Positions 24,553 to 37,927 of a stretch of DNA of 64,000 bases are shown piece after piece (the stretch's first letter is position 1; every line of letters starts with the position of its first letter). Origin of the DNA: Glandiceps talaboti (lineage: Eukaryota > Hemichordata > Enteropneusta > Spengelidae). The stretch spans positions 14,743,796 to 14,807,795 of the forward strand of contig NC_135562.1 of assembly GCF_964340395.1 (NCBI RefSeq), in the 5' to 3' direction. Under the pieces are notes generated by a model, which was given only the letters and a program-made list of their open reading frames with translations, ran no database searches and had not been told where the DNA came from. Position numbers and translations under genes: made by a program.

Positions 24553-27500
24553 TCTGTGCTAACTTGGCCCAACCATACTAAGTCAGCCTAACCGTAAAAA
24601 CTCGGCCTACCCATACTAACTTGGCCTACCCATGCTAACTCGGCCAACCCGTACCAACTCAGCCTACCCATGCTAATTTGGCCCAACCGTATTAACTTGG
24701 CCCACCCATACTAACTCGGCCCTACCCATGCTAACTCGCCTTACCTGTGCTAACTCAGCCGACCCATACTAACTCGGCACAACCGTAATAACTCAGCCTA
24801 CCTGTGCTAACTCGACCTACCTGTGCTAACTCAGCCCATTCAGTGACATTATAATGAGCACAGCGGTTAAAGTTTGTTCTCAAAGGTATTTCGTAAAATC
24901 ACACGGACCAACTACTTCTGAAAAACCGTAATAACTCAGCCTACCCATGCTAACTCAGCCTACCTGTGCTAACTTAACCTACCCATGCTAACTCGGCCGA
25001 CCCGTACCAACTCAGCCTACCCATGCTAACTCAGCCTACCCATGGTAACCCGGCCCACCCATACTAACTCGGCCTACCCATGCTAATTTGGCCTACCTAT
25101 GCTAATTTGGCCTACCTGTGCTAACTCGGCACAACCGTACTAACTTGGCCTAACCGTATTACCTCGGCCTCTCCATGCTAACTCGGCCTACCTGTGCTAA
25201 CTCGGCTGACCCGTACTAACTCGGCCCAACCGTAATAACTTGGCCTACCTGTGGTAACTCGGCCCGCCCATACTAAATCGGCTTACCCATACTAACTTGG
25301 CCTACCCATGCTAACTTGATCGACCTGTATCAACTCAGTCTACCCATGCTATCTGTGCTATCTCGGCCCAATCGTACTAACTCGGCCCAACCGTAAAAAC
25401 TTGGCCTACCCATGCTAACTCGACCTACCTGTGCTAACTCAGCCCAACCATACTAACTCAGCCCAACCATAATAACTCGGCCTATCCATACTAACTTGGC
25501 CTACCCATGCTAACTCGGCCGACCAGTACCAACTCAGCCTACCCGTGCTAACTTGGCCCGACCGTAATAACTCGGCCCACCCATACTAACTCGGCCTACC
25601 CATGCTACCTTGGCCTACCTGTGCTAACTCGGCCAACTGGTACTAACTAGGCCCAACCCTAATAACTCAGCCTACCGGTGGTAACTCGGCTCACCCATAC
25701 TAACTCAGCCTACCCATGCTAACTCGGCCTACCTGTGCTAACTCGGCCTACCTGTGCTAACCTGGCCTACCTGTGTTAACACGGCCTACCCATGCTAACT
25801 CGGCCTATTCAGTGACATAATGAGCACAGCGGTTAAAGTTTGTTCACAAAGGTATTTAGTTTAATTTTGGAAAACACAGTCTGACTGAGTGTATCACTGA
25901 TACCGTTAGATACTACAAGCTTGTACTAAAAGCGATATTTGCCAAATCTGTAGAATAAGAATTTCCGATCATGATATTAAAGCCTGATGTGCAGGGAAGG
26001 TCCCCCAGTACAGCTTACAGAAATAATTTGCACTGAAAACACACGATGTACAGATAATAGATACTATCTGTTTGAATTTTATTAATAACGTAACATCTAT
26101 GTTGTAGTTGGTTATTTGATGGGCCGAGTTGGCAGGGTGCGAGCTCAGTAGGCAATGGACCATGTTGGGCGTAAACCAGGTCACTCAGCCACCCATTCAC
26201 TCACCAACCCCTACTCATTCACCCACCAATGCATGCACCAAACCCCACAGTCATTCACTCACCCACCAATGAATGCACCAACCCACTCCCCCCCCCCCAT
26301 ACACACCCACACACACACATACCCATCCATTCACTGGGGTACATGTAGGTTCAACTCGGCCCATTGCACCTCGGCCTACCTATGCCAACTCGGCCAATGT
26401 GATTGTTAACTCTGCCTACCTGTGCTAACTCGGCCTACCTGTGCTAACTTGGCCTACCCATGCTAACTCAGCCGACCAGTACCAACTCAGCCTACCCGTG
26501 CTAACTTGGCCCGACCGTAATAGGTCGGCCCACCCATACTAACTCGGCCTACCCATGCTAACTTGGCCTACCTGTGCTAACTATGCCGACTCGTACTAAC
26601 TCGGCCCAACCCTAATAACTCAGCCTACCGGTGGTAACTTGGCTCACCCATACTAACTCATCCTACCCATGCTAACTCTGCCTACCTGTGCTAACTCAGC
26701 CCAACTGTTCTAACTCGGCCCAACTGTAATAACTCAGCCTACCCATGCTAACTCAGCCTACCTGTGCTAACTCGGCCCAACCGTACTAACTCAGCCCAAC
26801 CGTAATAACTCGACCTACCCATGCTAAATCAGCCTACCTGTGCTAACTTGGCCTACCTGTGCTAACCTGGCCTACCTGTGTTAACACGGCCTACCCATGC
26901 TAACTCGGCCTATTCAGTGACATTATAATGAGCACAGCGGTTAAAGTTTATTCACAAAGGTATTTAGTAAAATTTTGGAAAACACAGTCTGACTGAGTGT
27001 ATCACTGATACTATTAGATACTACAAGCTTGTACTACAAGCGATATTTGCCAAATCTGTAGAATAAGAATTTCCGATCATGATATTAAAGGGTGTGCAAG
27101 GAAGGTCCCCCAGTACAGCTTATTGAAATAAATTGGCAGGGTGCGGGCTGAGTAGGCGATGGACCATGTTGGGCATTAACCAGGTCACCCACCCACCAAT
27201 TCACTCACCAACCCCCACTCATTCACCCATCACTACATGCACCAACCCACTCCCCCCCCCCACACACACACACACACATACCCATCCATTCACTGGTGTA
27301 CATGTAGGTTCAACTCGGCCCATTGCACCTAGGCCTACCCATGCCAACTCAGCCCATGTGATTGTTAACTCTGCCTACCAGTGCTAACTCGGCCTACCCT
27401 TGCTAACTCGACCCACCCATACTAACTTGGTCTACCCGTGCTAACTCGGCCTACCAGTGCTAACTCTGCTCACCCAGACTAACTCGGCCTACCCATGCTA

Positions 27501-27590
27501 AGTCGGCCTACCTGTGCTAACCTGGCCTACCCATGGTAACTCAGCCTACCCATGCTAACTCGCCCTACCCATGCTAACTCGGCCCATTCA
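24553..27590. repeat. 19-bp minisatellite with higher-order modules (ZF2 intron)
   Basis: Blocks lie at about 24553-24840, 24927-25806, 26350-26918 and 27310-27590, with the same TTCAGTGACATTATAATGAG and GGTCACTCACCCACC modules as in ZF1. Compared with ZF1, the first block is shorter by about 18 units, showing ongoing copy-number change after duplication. Confidence 0.9.
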
Positions 27591-28766
27591 GTGACATTAT
27601 AATGAGCACAGTGGTTAAAGTTTGTTCACAAAGGTTTTTCGTAAAATTTTGTCACACAGCCCCACTACTTCTAAAAAATAGCGCAAATATTGCGTTGCCG
27701 CACAACTTCATGTTCAGGGCAATTATAGATATATAATTTTTTGAAGATTTAAAGTTGTAACCAAAACAAAATTTTCATACCTAATTTCCATCATCATAAT
27801 CCAGCCATCCTATGTTGGAAGTGTACAAGACAAGTATAGCAACATCCTAATCAAACTTTAAAGGGATGTGTCTACAAGGTTTTGTACTTCTTTATTTTTT
27901 TAAATCAATTTGGAACCAAGTCATACCAATGTAACATGTTTAACTTTCTTGGTTGTCTTATTGTAATATTTTAAACACAAGCTACATTCAGTTTATATGG
28001 GTAGGTGATGAAACAGCTGTCTTACAACATATTACATAATCAAGTCATAAACCAAACTGGCCATGCTACAGGCTTTACCACCAGAGGAAATAGTAAAGTA
28101 AACATTATAGTTAATTAACAATGTACTGTTCTCACTGTGTCAGCTATTAAGGAGGACAAATCTACACATTCTCAACAAAGTTAAGCTCAATCTACTGGGT
28201 AATTTCAGAGTTGAAGATTTTTGAGGAAAAGCAATGATATAGAATAACACTTCTAGAAACATCTCACCAAGTTTCAAATTCATTCACTTAGTACTTTTTG
28301 AGATATAAGTTTTTGACCAAAAATGAACATTCTTACACCTAATTTGCATATCACTCATGGAATCATTGTATGCTTAATATATCTTCGTCTATACATCCCT
28401 AGATGCATCCCCATCAAATTTCAGCCCAATCTGCTCAGTAGTTTTGGAATTATAGATTTTTAACCAAAAAGACACATTTTTAGCCCTAATTTGCATATCA
28501 CTGATGGAATCATCATGTCATGAACAAATCTTACTTTACACCCCCTAAAGAATCTTCCCACCAAATTTTGCACCAATCTGCCCAGTAGTTTCTGAGTTTA
28601 AGTTTTTTGACCAAAAATCACATTTTTTTACCCAAATCACACACCTGTGATGCGATCATTTTGATTTGAACAATTTCCCAAATAGACACCCAAGGTAATG
28701 GCCCCACCAAATATCATGGCAATCGGTTCAGCAGTTTTTGACTTTAAGTTGTTTACACACATACAC

Positions 28767-28803
<37 letters not shown>

Positions 28804-28970
28804 TACCGGGCGATCCCTATAGCACTACTGAACCTCAGTTCAGTTGTGCTAAAAACCATAATAACTCGGCCTACCCATGCTAACTCAGCCTACCTGTGCT
28901 AACTTGGCCTACCCATGCTAACTCAGCCTACCTGTGCTAACTCGGCCTACCCATGGTAACTCCATGTTGG
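27591..28970. repeat. Dispersed repeat with (GACA)n end and terminal minisatellite, ZF2 copy
   Basis: It is the counterpart of 9576-10945. The (GACA)n tract lies at about 28768-28803 and the GTTCAGTTGTGCTAAAAA tail follows near 28838-28855. A C-tract of about 14 bases and a CA tract lie just beyond, at about 29025-29060. No gene is seen. Confidence 0.6.
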
Positions 28971-29307
28971 GCGTTAACCAGGTCACTCACACACCCATTC
29001 ACTCACCCACCAATGCATGCACCAACCCCCCCCCCCCCCCACACACACACACACACACACAGTGCTGAGAGGATGACAGAAACTGAACCTCAGCTGTACA
29101 GTGCTATAAAGTTATTAGATACAGCATTTCTTTCATACAGTTTACACTATATATTTTTGCCAGCAATGTATTTCTCTGTCCTTCTTTGTCTGCCTTTACA
29201 TATCGCTGTTGTTGGGGCAGAGCCTACAAACAGGCCTATCAATTATGAAGTATAAAGTTTTAAATTTTCATTAAAGTTTTCACAGAACTGATACTGTATT
29301 TACTAAC

Positions 29308-29371
29308 CTTTATCAGTGAGTTCACTGACTGAACTTGAAGACAGGTTCATGGTGTCTTGAGTTCGATTCAT
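29308..29371 (-). CDS. ZF2 exon 2, coding part (start codon exon)
   Basis: It encodes the same 21 codons as ZF1 exon 2, starting at the ATG on 29369-29371 and ending at donor AAAG|GTTAGTA. The full exon is probably 29308-29430. A 13-bp deletion relative to ZF1 upstream of the ATG puts the upstream ATG out of frame, so only the conserved MNRTQ start is usable here. Confidence 0.82.
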
Positions 29372-29639
29372 CTTGATATGGCGATCTTGAATTATGGTGA
29401 GCTCTTTTCCATCCAAAGTGTACACAGCGACTATCTATAATAGAGAAAATGTATACATTGTACATTTGTAATTACTAGAGAATGTTACCATGGAATTCAT
29501 TGGTCTGTCGTGTTTGTAACCATTGATATTTTGGGGTGTTGTGCAATACAGTAATACCGCATCGTTTTTTTGAGTCAATGCTACTCGATGTATTAGGGGT
29601 GAGTTGAAACGTGGCAAGAAACGGGAGACAACTACTCAC

Positions 29640-29785
29640 CTCATCAGTACGAACCGACCGCCATTTTCCAATTCATCGAAGTGCAGCGCCAGCAACGGCC
29701 AACACATTAGGGGTGCGAACAATCGATAGCAAGAACTTTCTCTAAAGCCCTCAGTGGTGAAAATGGGACAGGGCACTAGTATTTG
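29640..29785 (-). promoter_or_regulatory. ZF2 exon 1 (5' UTR) and probable promoter-proximal region
   Basis: The block is essentially identical to 11703-11850, with donor GATGAG|GTGAGTAG and the AAAATGGCGG box on the minus strand at 29658-29667. The transcription start is not defined by sequence. Confidence 0.58.
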
Positions 29786-32079
29786 CCTTAGGAATTGTCG
29801 ATTTCGGGTCATAAATAAAGACCTCAAATATACCAGACTACAGACTGTCGCTTGTGTCTTTACTCTGTTGCTGATGTAATAAATGTACATTAGTACGAAT
29901 TTACAGTCAGTAAAGAAAAGGTCAATACAAAAATTGATGCCAAAGTGGGATTTCAAGCGCTATATAAAAAATTAATATTATTATGTGTAATGTTTTATAA
30001 CTGGCTTTTAATTTGTTGGTTTTATTTTGGTTATCTCATTGAAGAAGAAAAATAATAGTCTAGTTAATTACAGCCTGTGCAGGCATTATGACACAATAAT
30101 AATCAACGAAACCCATCACTGCGGTCCAGCGTGGGTCGTTTTTGTCCTGTAATCCGCAAAACTTTTAAGGCAGCAATATTTGATTGACAGCTACAATATC
30201 GATTGATTATACAATGTTGCAAAGTTTAGTGAAAAGATTATCGATTTTTCCGACATGGATCGCACTGACCGTGGTGATTGTACTGACCGTTTGATAGCAT
30301 TATCACAGAATAATGACGTTAGACTTTAGAGGTCCATATTTATGTAGGTTTACATGGTAAAATGTGCCGGTTTATAATGGTTTTCTTTCTTGTGTGTATT
30401 TTTGTCAACATTGGTCAGCGATACCACATAATTCTTCAGAAAGGAAACACAAATCTAAAAATTTAAAACGAACAGATTTTTACAAAATCCCTTCCGTCTC
30501 TACGAATTTTCAGACAGATTATTGCGCATTTGAAAAAAATGAAGCTGAGCAAAGTTTCGTAGTCATATAATCAACACGGCCATTGTTTTTCTCTGGGGAA
30601 ATCTGATAGTATTCAGATTTCAATATCAAGTTCGGACCCCTACAATTGTTTGGTTCAAAATTTTTATCTTTGTGTTACTAGCAATAAAATTTAGAGATTT
30701 TAAGTCGTTTGAATCTGTTCTAAAATCGTATGGTTTTGATTTTTTTAATTTCCATCGCAAAATCGAGTAACCACAATGTTATTGTGCCATACTAGATTTG
30801 ATCTGTGCCATGACCTGTGCTACCGACGTAATTTCCACGACTCAAAAAAGCTGCCCAAAATTTTATGAAAATGTGAATAAAAAACTATCATATGTTTGGA
30901 TAGATATCAAAAATTGTAATATGGTATGTTTACTCCACAACGTTTTTCTTAGCTGGCAATATTAGGAAATACAATGCCGAACTGACTCAGAACGATTTTT
31001 CACCTAGCGCTCATAAGCTTACAAAAAACACGGACAGAAGTATCGGACACAGAGGGCGCGTCCTGGACCGCAGTGATCATGTCTTCAGATCACATCTACA
31101 CCATAGCAACAAATCAGGGGGTGTCACAACCTAGCAAAGCCAATTACTATTACTAAATAATTAAGTACGGATCGGTGTGGTTATTGACTGACACGAACTT
31201 TTATACACATAGTTTAACTTGTGCTGAAAGACGTTAATCATAAGCATAGTTCTAATATATCAATCCCGTCTTTTCTGTTATCAACCGTTAAGCTAAGAAC
31301 ATTTTAGCAAGATATTCAATTTCTTCAATTTCAGATTATTTTATCTCTATTCACTCATTTTGTGGTAATTAGATAGGCCATTCCAGACTGCAAACAGGAA
31401 ATTGGGAATACAGCGCCCTCACTCGAATTACGAGTTTCACCATCTCATTGTACTGTTTCTGAAGAACTGTACGTGTCCTTGGTATTTTGTATTAGTGTAA
31501 AACAGGGATGTTTTTCGTACTGTTCAGACATCGAGGAATGCAGCAATTCTCTATAATTAACTGAGTAACATATACCATGTATACCCCCAAGGTACACACA
31601 GACAGGAAGTAAAGCGCCACCATGGCAAATTTTGGAATGGCCTATTGATGGTGAACTTGACCTCCACTTTTCCCTGATAAGCTGTGATAGGTGATTATTC
31701 AAAGCCACTAAAACGTCGTCAGAGCTCTATGTTTCATGATTTCCTTAGTTGACAATGTGAGCCTCTTTCAATGTATTACATTTTCTAGCAGAATACAACA
31801 TTTATCCCTTCAGGGACAAGTCATTCAATTAACCTTGGTGAATGGACGTACAAAATAGAATTGCATTTAAAACGTGTCTGCGATCATCGTCACGTGACAA
31901 ACCGTAGGCTCTACTATATTACGGCTCTTTTCGAAGAAGTTTTCACAGTAACGTCATGCCCGGGCATCATGCAAACTCCTACAATTACAATAGACATGAG
32001 TTATAATTTCTTGAAGTTCAAACAAAATCCAATTATGCAGATACTGTTTATATGTATGTATGTATGCATGCATGCATGT

Positions 32080-32084
<5 letters not shown>
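29786..32084. other. ZF2 upstream intergenic DNA
   Basis: It is nearly identical to unit 1 up to about 30,930 and then clearly more diverged, with small indels. The 87-codon minus-strand frame at 31445-31708 is disrupted in units 1 and 3 and is not supported. Nothing else is recognised. Confidence 0.55.

Positions 32085-32143
<59 letters not shown>
32085..32143. repeat. (CT)n microsatellite
   Basis: About 29 uninterrupted CT dinucleotides lie where unit 1 has (TA)n. Confidence 0.97.
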
Positions 32144-32145
<2 letters not shown>

Positions 32146-33125
32146 GCTAAATCTCCAACATTCCAAAGACTTTCTTATAATTACCGAACGTGACTATGCC
32201 AAGACAAACGAGGTTGCACGGACGCTAGAGGGCAGTATTCAGTCTTCCGACTTCAGATTCGTGGATCTTAATTTAATATGTTATTGACATCGTGTGTAAA
32301 GTTGGATAATTTTTCAATATTTCTATCGTTCCAGTCTGCATAAACAGTAGCCTACCTGTAGACTTCGTGGACTATTACTCCTTACACTAATCCTCTATCC
32401 TAAGTGATATTTTTATTTTTGCAAGTTTTGATCGACGATAGTGAAAATTCAAAACATCAAAATGTCAGTTAGAATAACGGAATAATGTAGTAGTAATAGC
32501 CGTTCAAGTCAACAGATATGCTATATGAACAGGTGATATTTTTTCTTTATTTGCGCCAATTCTAACTTTTGGCTTTCCAAATCATTGTGTTCACATCCCT
32601 GGATCAATTCTCTACCTTTCTACTCGTTTTTTTTTTTGTGTTTTTTTTTTGTTTTAAGAGGGCAATCGACCAAAAACTAACATTTTAAATGACTTACAGG
32701 TGAAATTAACTGTCCAAGTATGTGAAGGAATTGATAGGTGACCTTATCGGTACGTTTCTCTTTTTTTACTTTACATGTTAACATGTAATATGGCCCAGCT
32801 TTAATAGGACATAGTATAGACGCAAGAATTTTTTTTCTGTATAACTTGTTTCATTTGAACAAATCTTATGTTGTTTGATGATCTACTTGCTGCCTAACTA
32901 TCGATGTTGTTATTTTTGCACAAAATATAGTATTATTTCAATGTTGCTATGGGCATGGGATACTTGCTAGGCATATATGTGTTCATTTGCCAAATGTTTA
33001 TCCATCTACCTGTACAGCCCTGTTATCATCTTTATCAATTACGTCATCATTTGGTTGTAGCTATGGGCATGGTCTTCAATTTATTGACGAGATAATCATG
33101 TTGTGAATAAACCTTCATTAGCACA
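32144..33125. other. Intergenic DNA between ZF3 and ZF2, no gene seen
   Basis: It contains the empty site of the unit 1 PIF/Harbinger-like insertion near 32470-32490 and a poly-T tract near 32627-32653. Otherwise it is a diverged copy of 16622-17330. Confidence 0.55.
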
Positions 33126-33417
33126 TCCGACATAAATTTAAATCCTAATATTCTCAGTAGTTTGAGAATAACCTAATTTGCATATCATTGATGGCATCAT
33201 GTCATCAACATTTCTTATCTACACACTCCTAAGAACACTCCTACCAAATTTCAGACCACTCTGTCCATTAGCTTTTGAGTGACATTTTTTGAAAACCAAA
33301 TCACACACCTGTGAAGCAATCATTTTACTACTTGAACAATTTCACAACTAGACACCAGAAGTAATGTCCCCACCAAATACCAAGACAATCGGTCTCGTAG
33401 AGTTTAAAATTTAAGTC

Positions 33418-33472
<55 letters not shown>

Positions 33473-33545
33473 AAGGCAGAGAGCCAGACACCGCACCATT
33501 CCTACAGCACAACTAAACCTTATCAGTTCAGTTATGCTAAAAGGG
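33126..33545. repeat. Dispersed repeat with (CA)n tract and TCAGTTCAGTTATGCTAAAA tail
   Basis: It is the positional counterpart of 17331-17690, with the (CA)n tract expanded to about 48 bp (33421-33468). Confidence 0.6.
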
Positions 33546-33714
33546 GTCATTTTGAAAGATGTTACCCTTGGCCAGCTCTCTTTCCTCTTTGCCTATTATA
33601 TGAATCATGAGGTTGAGTATCATGACGTCAAGGTGAGAAACACAAAGCTCAACTTAAAGACACTAAACATATTCATAGATACATACACACATAATATATA
33701 CATATACACATAAA

Positions 33715-34027
33715 TCAATCAATCAATAAATAAATAAATAAAAACATACATACATTCATACATAAATTTATACACACGCGCGCGCCCACACACACACACA
33801 CACCTGCCTGCCTACATACATACATACATATTCTTGTCTATACAACTTCTTTGCCATGTTCTGAAAGTGCCTATAGCAGCACTAACACTCAGGCATCAAG
33901 CTAACTACTTTTTGGGTTGACAGGGGATTGCAATCAACTTAAAACCCGGTATTACATGTTTTTGAACTACCTAAACTGCCTGCCTGCCCACCTACCTACA
34001 TAGACACAGACAGAGAGACAGAGAGAC

Positions 34028-34096
<69 letters not shown>

Positions 34097-34100
34097 AAGA
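33715..34100. repeat. Compound microsatellites downstream of ZF3
   Basis: AATC, AATA and ATAC tracts lie at about 33716-33765, a CA-rich stretch at 33772-33803 and (GACA)n at about 34030-34098. Frames across them are low complexity only. Confidence 0.88.
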
Positions 34101-34202
34101 CATCTCCCCCGGCAACTGAAACTCAATAGGAAATGACAACATCATATGTGAACAAACATGTAATCTAACAAAACATCGAGTAATGAATGTCAAAAATGTC
34201 AA

Positions 34203-34703
34203 AACAGCCTTTCGTTTGTGTGGATCATCATGTCACAGCCCTAGGATTTGTGTGGATCACCCTTTTCCACTCTTAACATTCATATGGTCTTTATTTGCAA
34301 GCATAGTCATGTGCCTATCCAGCCTGTCACTTTGACTAAACCCTTTACCACACTCTTTAAATTCCTATGGTCTTTCATTTGTGTAGATCATTACTTGCCC
34401 CTTCAAGCTACCACTTTCATTAAACCCTTTACTACACTCTTTACATTCATATGGTCTTTCATTTGTGTGGATCACTATGTGTCTCTTCAGACTACCACTA
34501 TGATTAAACCCTTTACCACACTCTTTACATTTATATGGTCTTTCATTTGTGTGGATCACCATCATGTGATTCTTAAGATGGCTACTTTGTTTAAACCCTT
34601 TACCACACTCTTTACATTCATATGGTCTTTCATTTGTGTGGATCACTATGTGTCTCTTCAGATGGCCACCCTGATTAAACCCTTTACCACATTCTTTACA
34701 TCT
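34203..34703 (-). pseudogene. Fossil zinc fingers beyond the ZF3 stop codon
   Basis: After the stop the minus strand still encodes four recognisable fingers ([28 protein letters not shown] helices), open over 34365-34646 and then broken. An AATAAA on the minus strand at 34290-34295 is a candidate poly(A) signal. The 39-bp minisatellite and outer finger relics seen after ZF2 and ZF4 are deleted here, with a junction near 34190-34205. Confidence 0.75.
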
Positions 34704-37700
34704 TTATCGTCTTTCATTTGTGTGGATCACCATCATGTGATTCTTAAGATGGCTACTTTGTTTAAACCCTTTACCACACTCTTTACATTCATATGGTCTT
34801 TCATTTGTGTGGATCACTATGTGTCTCTTCAGATGGCCACCCTGATTAAACCCTTTACCACACTCTTTACATTTATATGGTCTTTCATTTGTGTGGATCA
34901 TCATGTGTTTTTTCAGAGTGCCATTTTGATTAAACCCTTTACCACACTCTTTACATTTATACGGTCTTTTATTTGTGTGGATCATCATAATGTGATTCTT
35001 CAGATAACTACTTTGATTAAACCCTTTACCACACTCTTTACATTCATATGGTCTTTCATTTGTGTGGATCACTATGTGTTTCTTCAGATGGCCACCCTGT
35101 TTAAACCCTTTACCACACTCTTTACATTTATATGGTCTTTTATTTGTGTGGATCACCATGTGCTTCTTCAGATTGCTACTACAATTAAACCCTTTACTAC
35201 ACTCTTTACATTCATATGGTCTTTCATTTGTGTGGATCACTATGTGTCTCTTCAGACTACCACTTTGATTAAACCCTTTACCACATTCTTTACATTCATA
35301 CGGTCTTTCATTTGTATGGATCATCATCATGTGATTCTTCAGAGTGCTACTTTGATTAAACCCTTTACCACACTCTTTACATTCATATGGTCTTTCATTT
35401 GTGTGGATCACTATGTGTCTCTTCAGACTACCACTATGATTAAACTCTTTACCACACTCTTTACATTCAAATGGTCTTTCATTTGTGTGGATCATCATCA
35501 TGTGTGTCTTCAGACTGCCACTTTGATTAAACCCTTTACCACACTCTTTACATTCATATGGTCTTTCATTTGTGTGGATCCTCATGTGCGTCTTCAGATC
35601 GCAACTTTGATTAAACCCTTTACCACATTCTTTACATTCATATGGTCTTTCATTTGTGTGGATCATCATGTGTGTCTTCAAACTGCCATTTCGATTAAAC
35701 CTTTTGCCACACTCTTTACATTCATATTGTCTTTCATTTGTGTGGATCACCATGTGTGCCTTCAGAGAGTCACTACGTTTAAACCCTTTACAGCACTCTT
35801 TACATTCATATGGTCTGTTATTTGTGTGCATCATCATGTGTGTCTTCAGACTGGCACTTTGATTAAACCCTTTACAGCACTCTTTACAATCATATGGTCT
35901 TTCATTTGTGTGGATAATCATGTGATTCTTCAGAGTGCCACTTTGATTAAACCCTTTGCCACACTCTTTACATTTATATGGTCTTTCATTTGTGTGAATC
36001 ACCATGTGTGTCTTCAGATTACCACTTCGATTAAACCGTTTACCACACTTTTTACATTTATATGGTCTTTCATTTGTATGGATCATCATGTGATTCTTCA
36101 GAATGCCAGTTTGACTAAACCCTTTACCACACTCTTTACATTTATATGGTCTTTCATTTGTGTGGATCCTCATGTGCCTTTTCAGATGGCTACTTCGATT
36201 AAATCCTTTACCACACTCACTACATTCAACTGATTTTTCATTTGTGTGAATTATCATGTGTGTCTTCAGATGGCTACTTCGATTAAACCCTTTACTACAC
36301 ACTTTACATTCATATGGTCTTACATCTGTGTCGATCATCATGTGCCTTTTCAGATGGCTACTTCGATTAAATCCTTTACCCCAGTCTTTACATTCATATG
36401 GTCTTTCATTTGTGTGAATCATCATGTGCCTTTTCAGATGGCTACTTCGATTAAATCTTTTACCACACTCTTTACATTCATATGGTCTTTCATTTGTGTG
36501 GATCATAATGTGCCTTTTCAGATGGCTACTTCGATTAAATCCTTTACCACACTCTTTACATTTATATGGTCTTTCATCATTTGTGTGAATCATCATGTGC
36601 GTCGTCAGACTGCCACTATCATTAAACCCTTTACCACACTCTTTACATTTATATGGTCTTTCATTTGTATGGATCACTATGTGTCTCTTCAGATGGCTAC
36701 TTTGACTAAACCCTTTACCACACTCTTTACATTCATATGGTCTTTCATTTGTGTGGATCACTATGTGCATCTTCAGATGGCTACTTCGATTAAACCCTTT
36801 ACCACACTCTTTACATTCATATGGTCTTTCATTTGTATGGATCATCATGTGCCTCTTTAGAGTGCGACTAGCATTGAACCATTTACCACACTCTCTACAT
36901 TCATATGGTCTTTCACTTGTGTGGCTCATCATGTGCATCTTCAGATGGCTACTTCGATTAAACCCTTTGTCACACACTATACATTCATATGGTTTTTTAG
37001 GTATGTGGATCATCATGTGCATCTTTAGGATGCTACTATGCTTAAACCTTTTACCACACTCTTTACATACAAATTGTTTTTCACTAGTACGGATGCAATT
37101 ATGTTTTTCTTTATGGCTACTGCAATTTAACCTTTTATCACACCCACTTGGTTTTTCCTTTGTGTATATTTTTCTGTGTTTTTCAATCCTGCTTTTCTTG
37201 TCAAACTCCTTGCCACCTATAATACAAAGGGATTTTTTCATATTTTTTTTAGATTTTACAGGGGTTTCCACTTTCTCTGATTTCATTTCATGTGTATCAG
37301 TATTGCCATGACCTCTGTACAACATTTGATGTGTTTTTCTATCACCCTGGATCACCGTCTTGTCTTCAGTTACACATGTATTTTTCCCTTCCAAGGTTTG
37401 TAAACTATCACTTCTTGGATTCATATCAGACATTTTCCTTTGATGTTGTCTCTGCTTTACCCTCTTTTCATCTAATATACGTCTATTTCCCTCCACACTT
37501 TGTAAACTCTCAGTGGTACTTGAATTACCAAGATTGCCTTTCCTCACTTTCTGTTCATGCTGTAGTTTATTCTTTCCCTGGTTAACAATCTCCTCTTCTG
37601 TTGTGCATTCATTTTCCTCCAAAGTTACTAAACTATCAGCATTTGGACAATCATGATTATTATCAGTCACTTTCACTTGATGGTCTATTTCTCTCTTTCC

Positions 37701-37927
37701 CTGGTTTATAATCTTGTTTTCTGTTGTACATATACTTTTCTCCAAATTTGGTGAAATATAATTGGCATTTGTACAATCAGGATTACCTTTGGTTGCTTTC
37801 GTGTGCTGTTCTCCAGTTATATTCTCCGTATTAACCTCACTCAGAACAGAGTCCTCATTTCCTATCGGGTCTTCCTTTAATGTAACATGGCCATAATAAC
37901 AGAGACAATCAATGACCATAAATATAT
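34704..37927 (-). CDS. ZF3: C2H2 zinc-finger protein, exon 3 (28 fingers)
   Basis: The terminal exon runs from the acceptor at 37928-37932 (TTTTTTGACAG) to a TAA at 34704-34706. With exon 2 (42426-42489) it gives about 1,095 residues. It has the same acidic four-repeat N-terminal region as ZF2, with an ancestral finger slightly better kept (SLCIIGGKEFDKKSRIEKH), then 28 C2H2 fingers. Finger 9 is the KDW/MIDTD ligand-deficient finger, finger 6 has an extra Asp in its linker (TNDERP), and fingers 19, 21, 25 and 28 have H-X4-H spacing. Fingers 18-26 correspond to ZF2 fingers 5-14 but sit in a different place in the array, so blocks have been shuffled. The stop replaces the Tyr after an [14 protein letters not shown] finger end, the same local context as in ZF2. 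An ATG at 37947-37949 in the intron is in frame but lies upstream of the acceptor. Confidence 0.95.

Noticed and set aside
31445-31708. 87-codon minus-strand ORF upstream of ZF2
   Set aside because: Indels in the matching sequence of units 1 and 3 destroy the frame.
31954-32287. ORFs over the (CT)n tract encoding SLSLSL or RERERE
   Set aside because: They are pure microsatellite translation; the tract is (TA)n in the sister unit.
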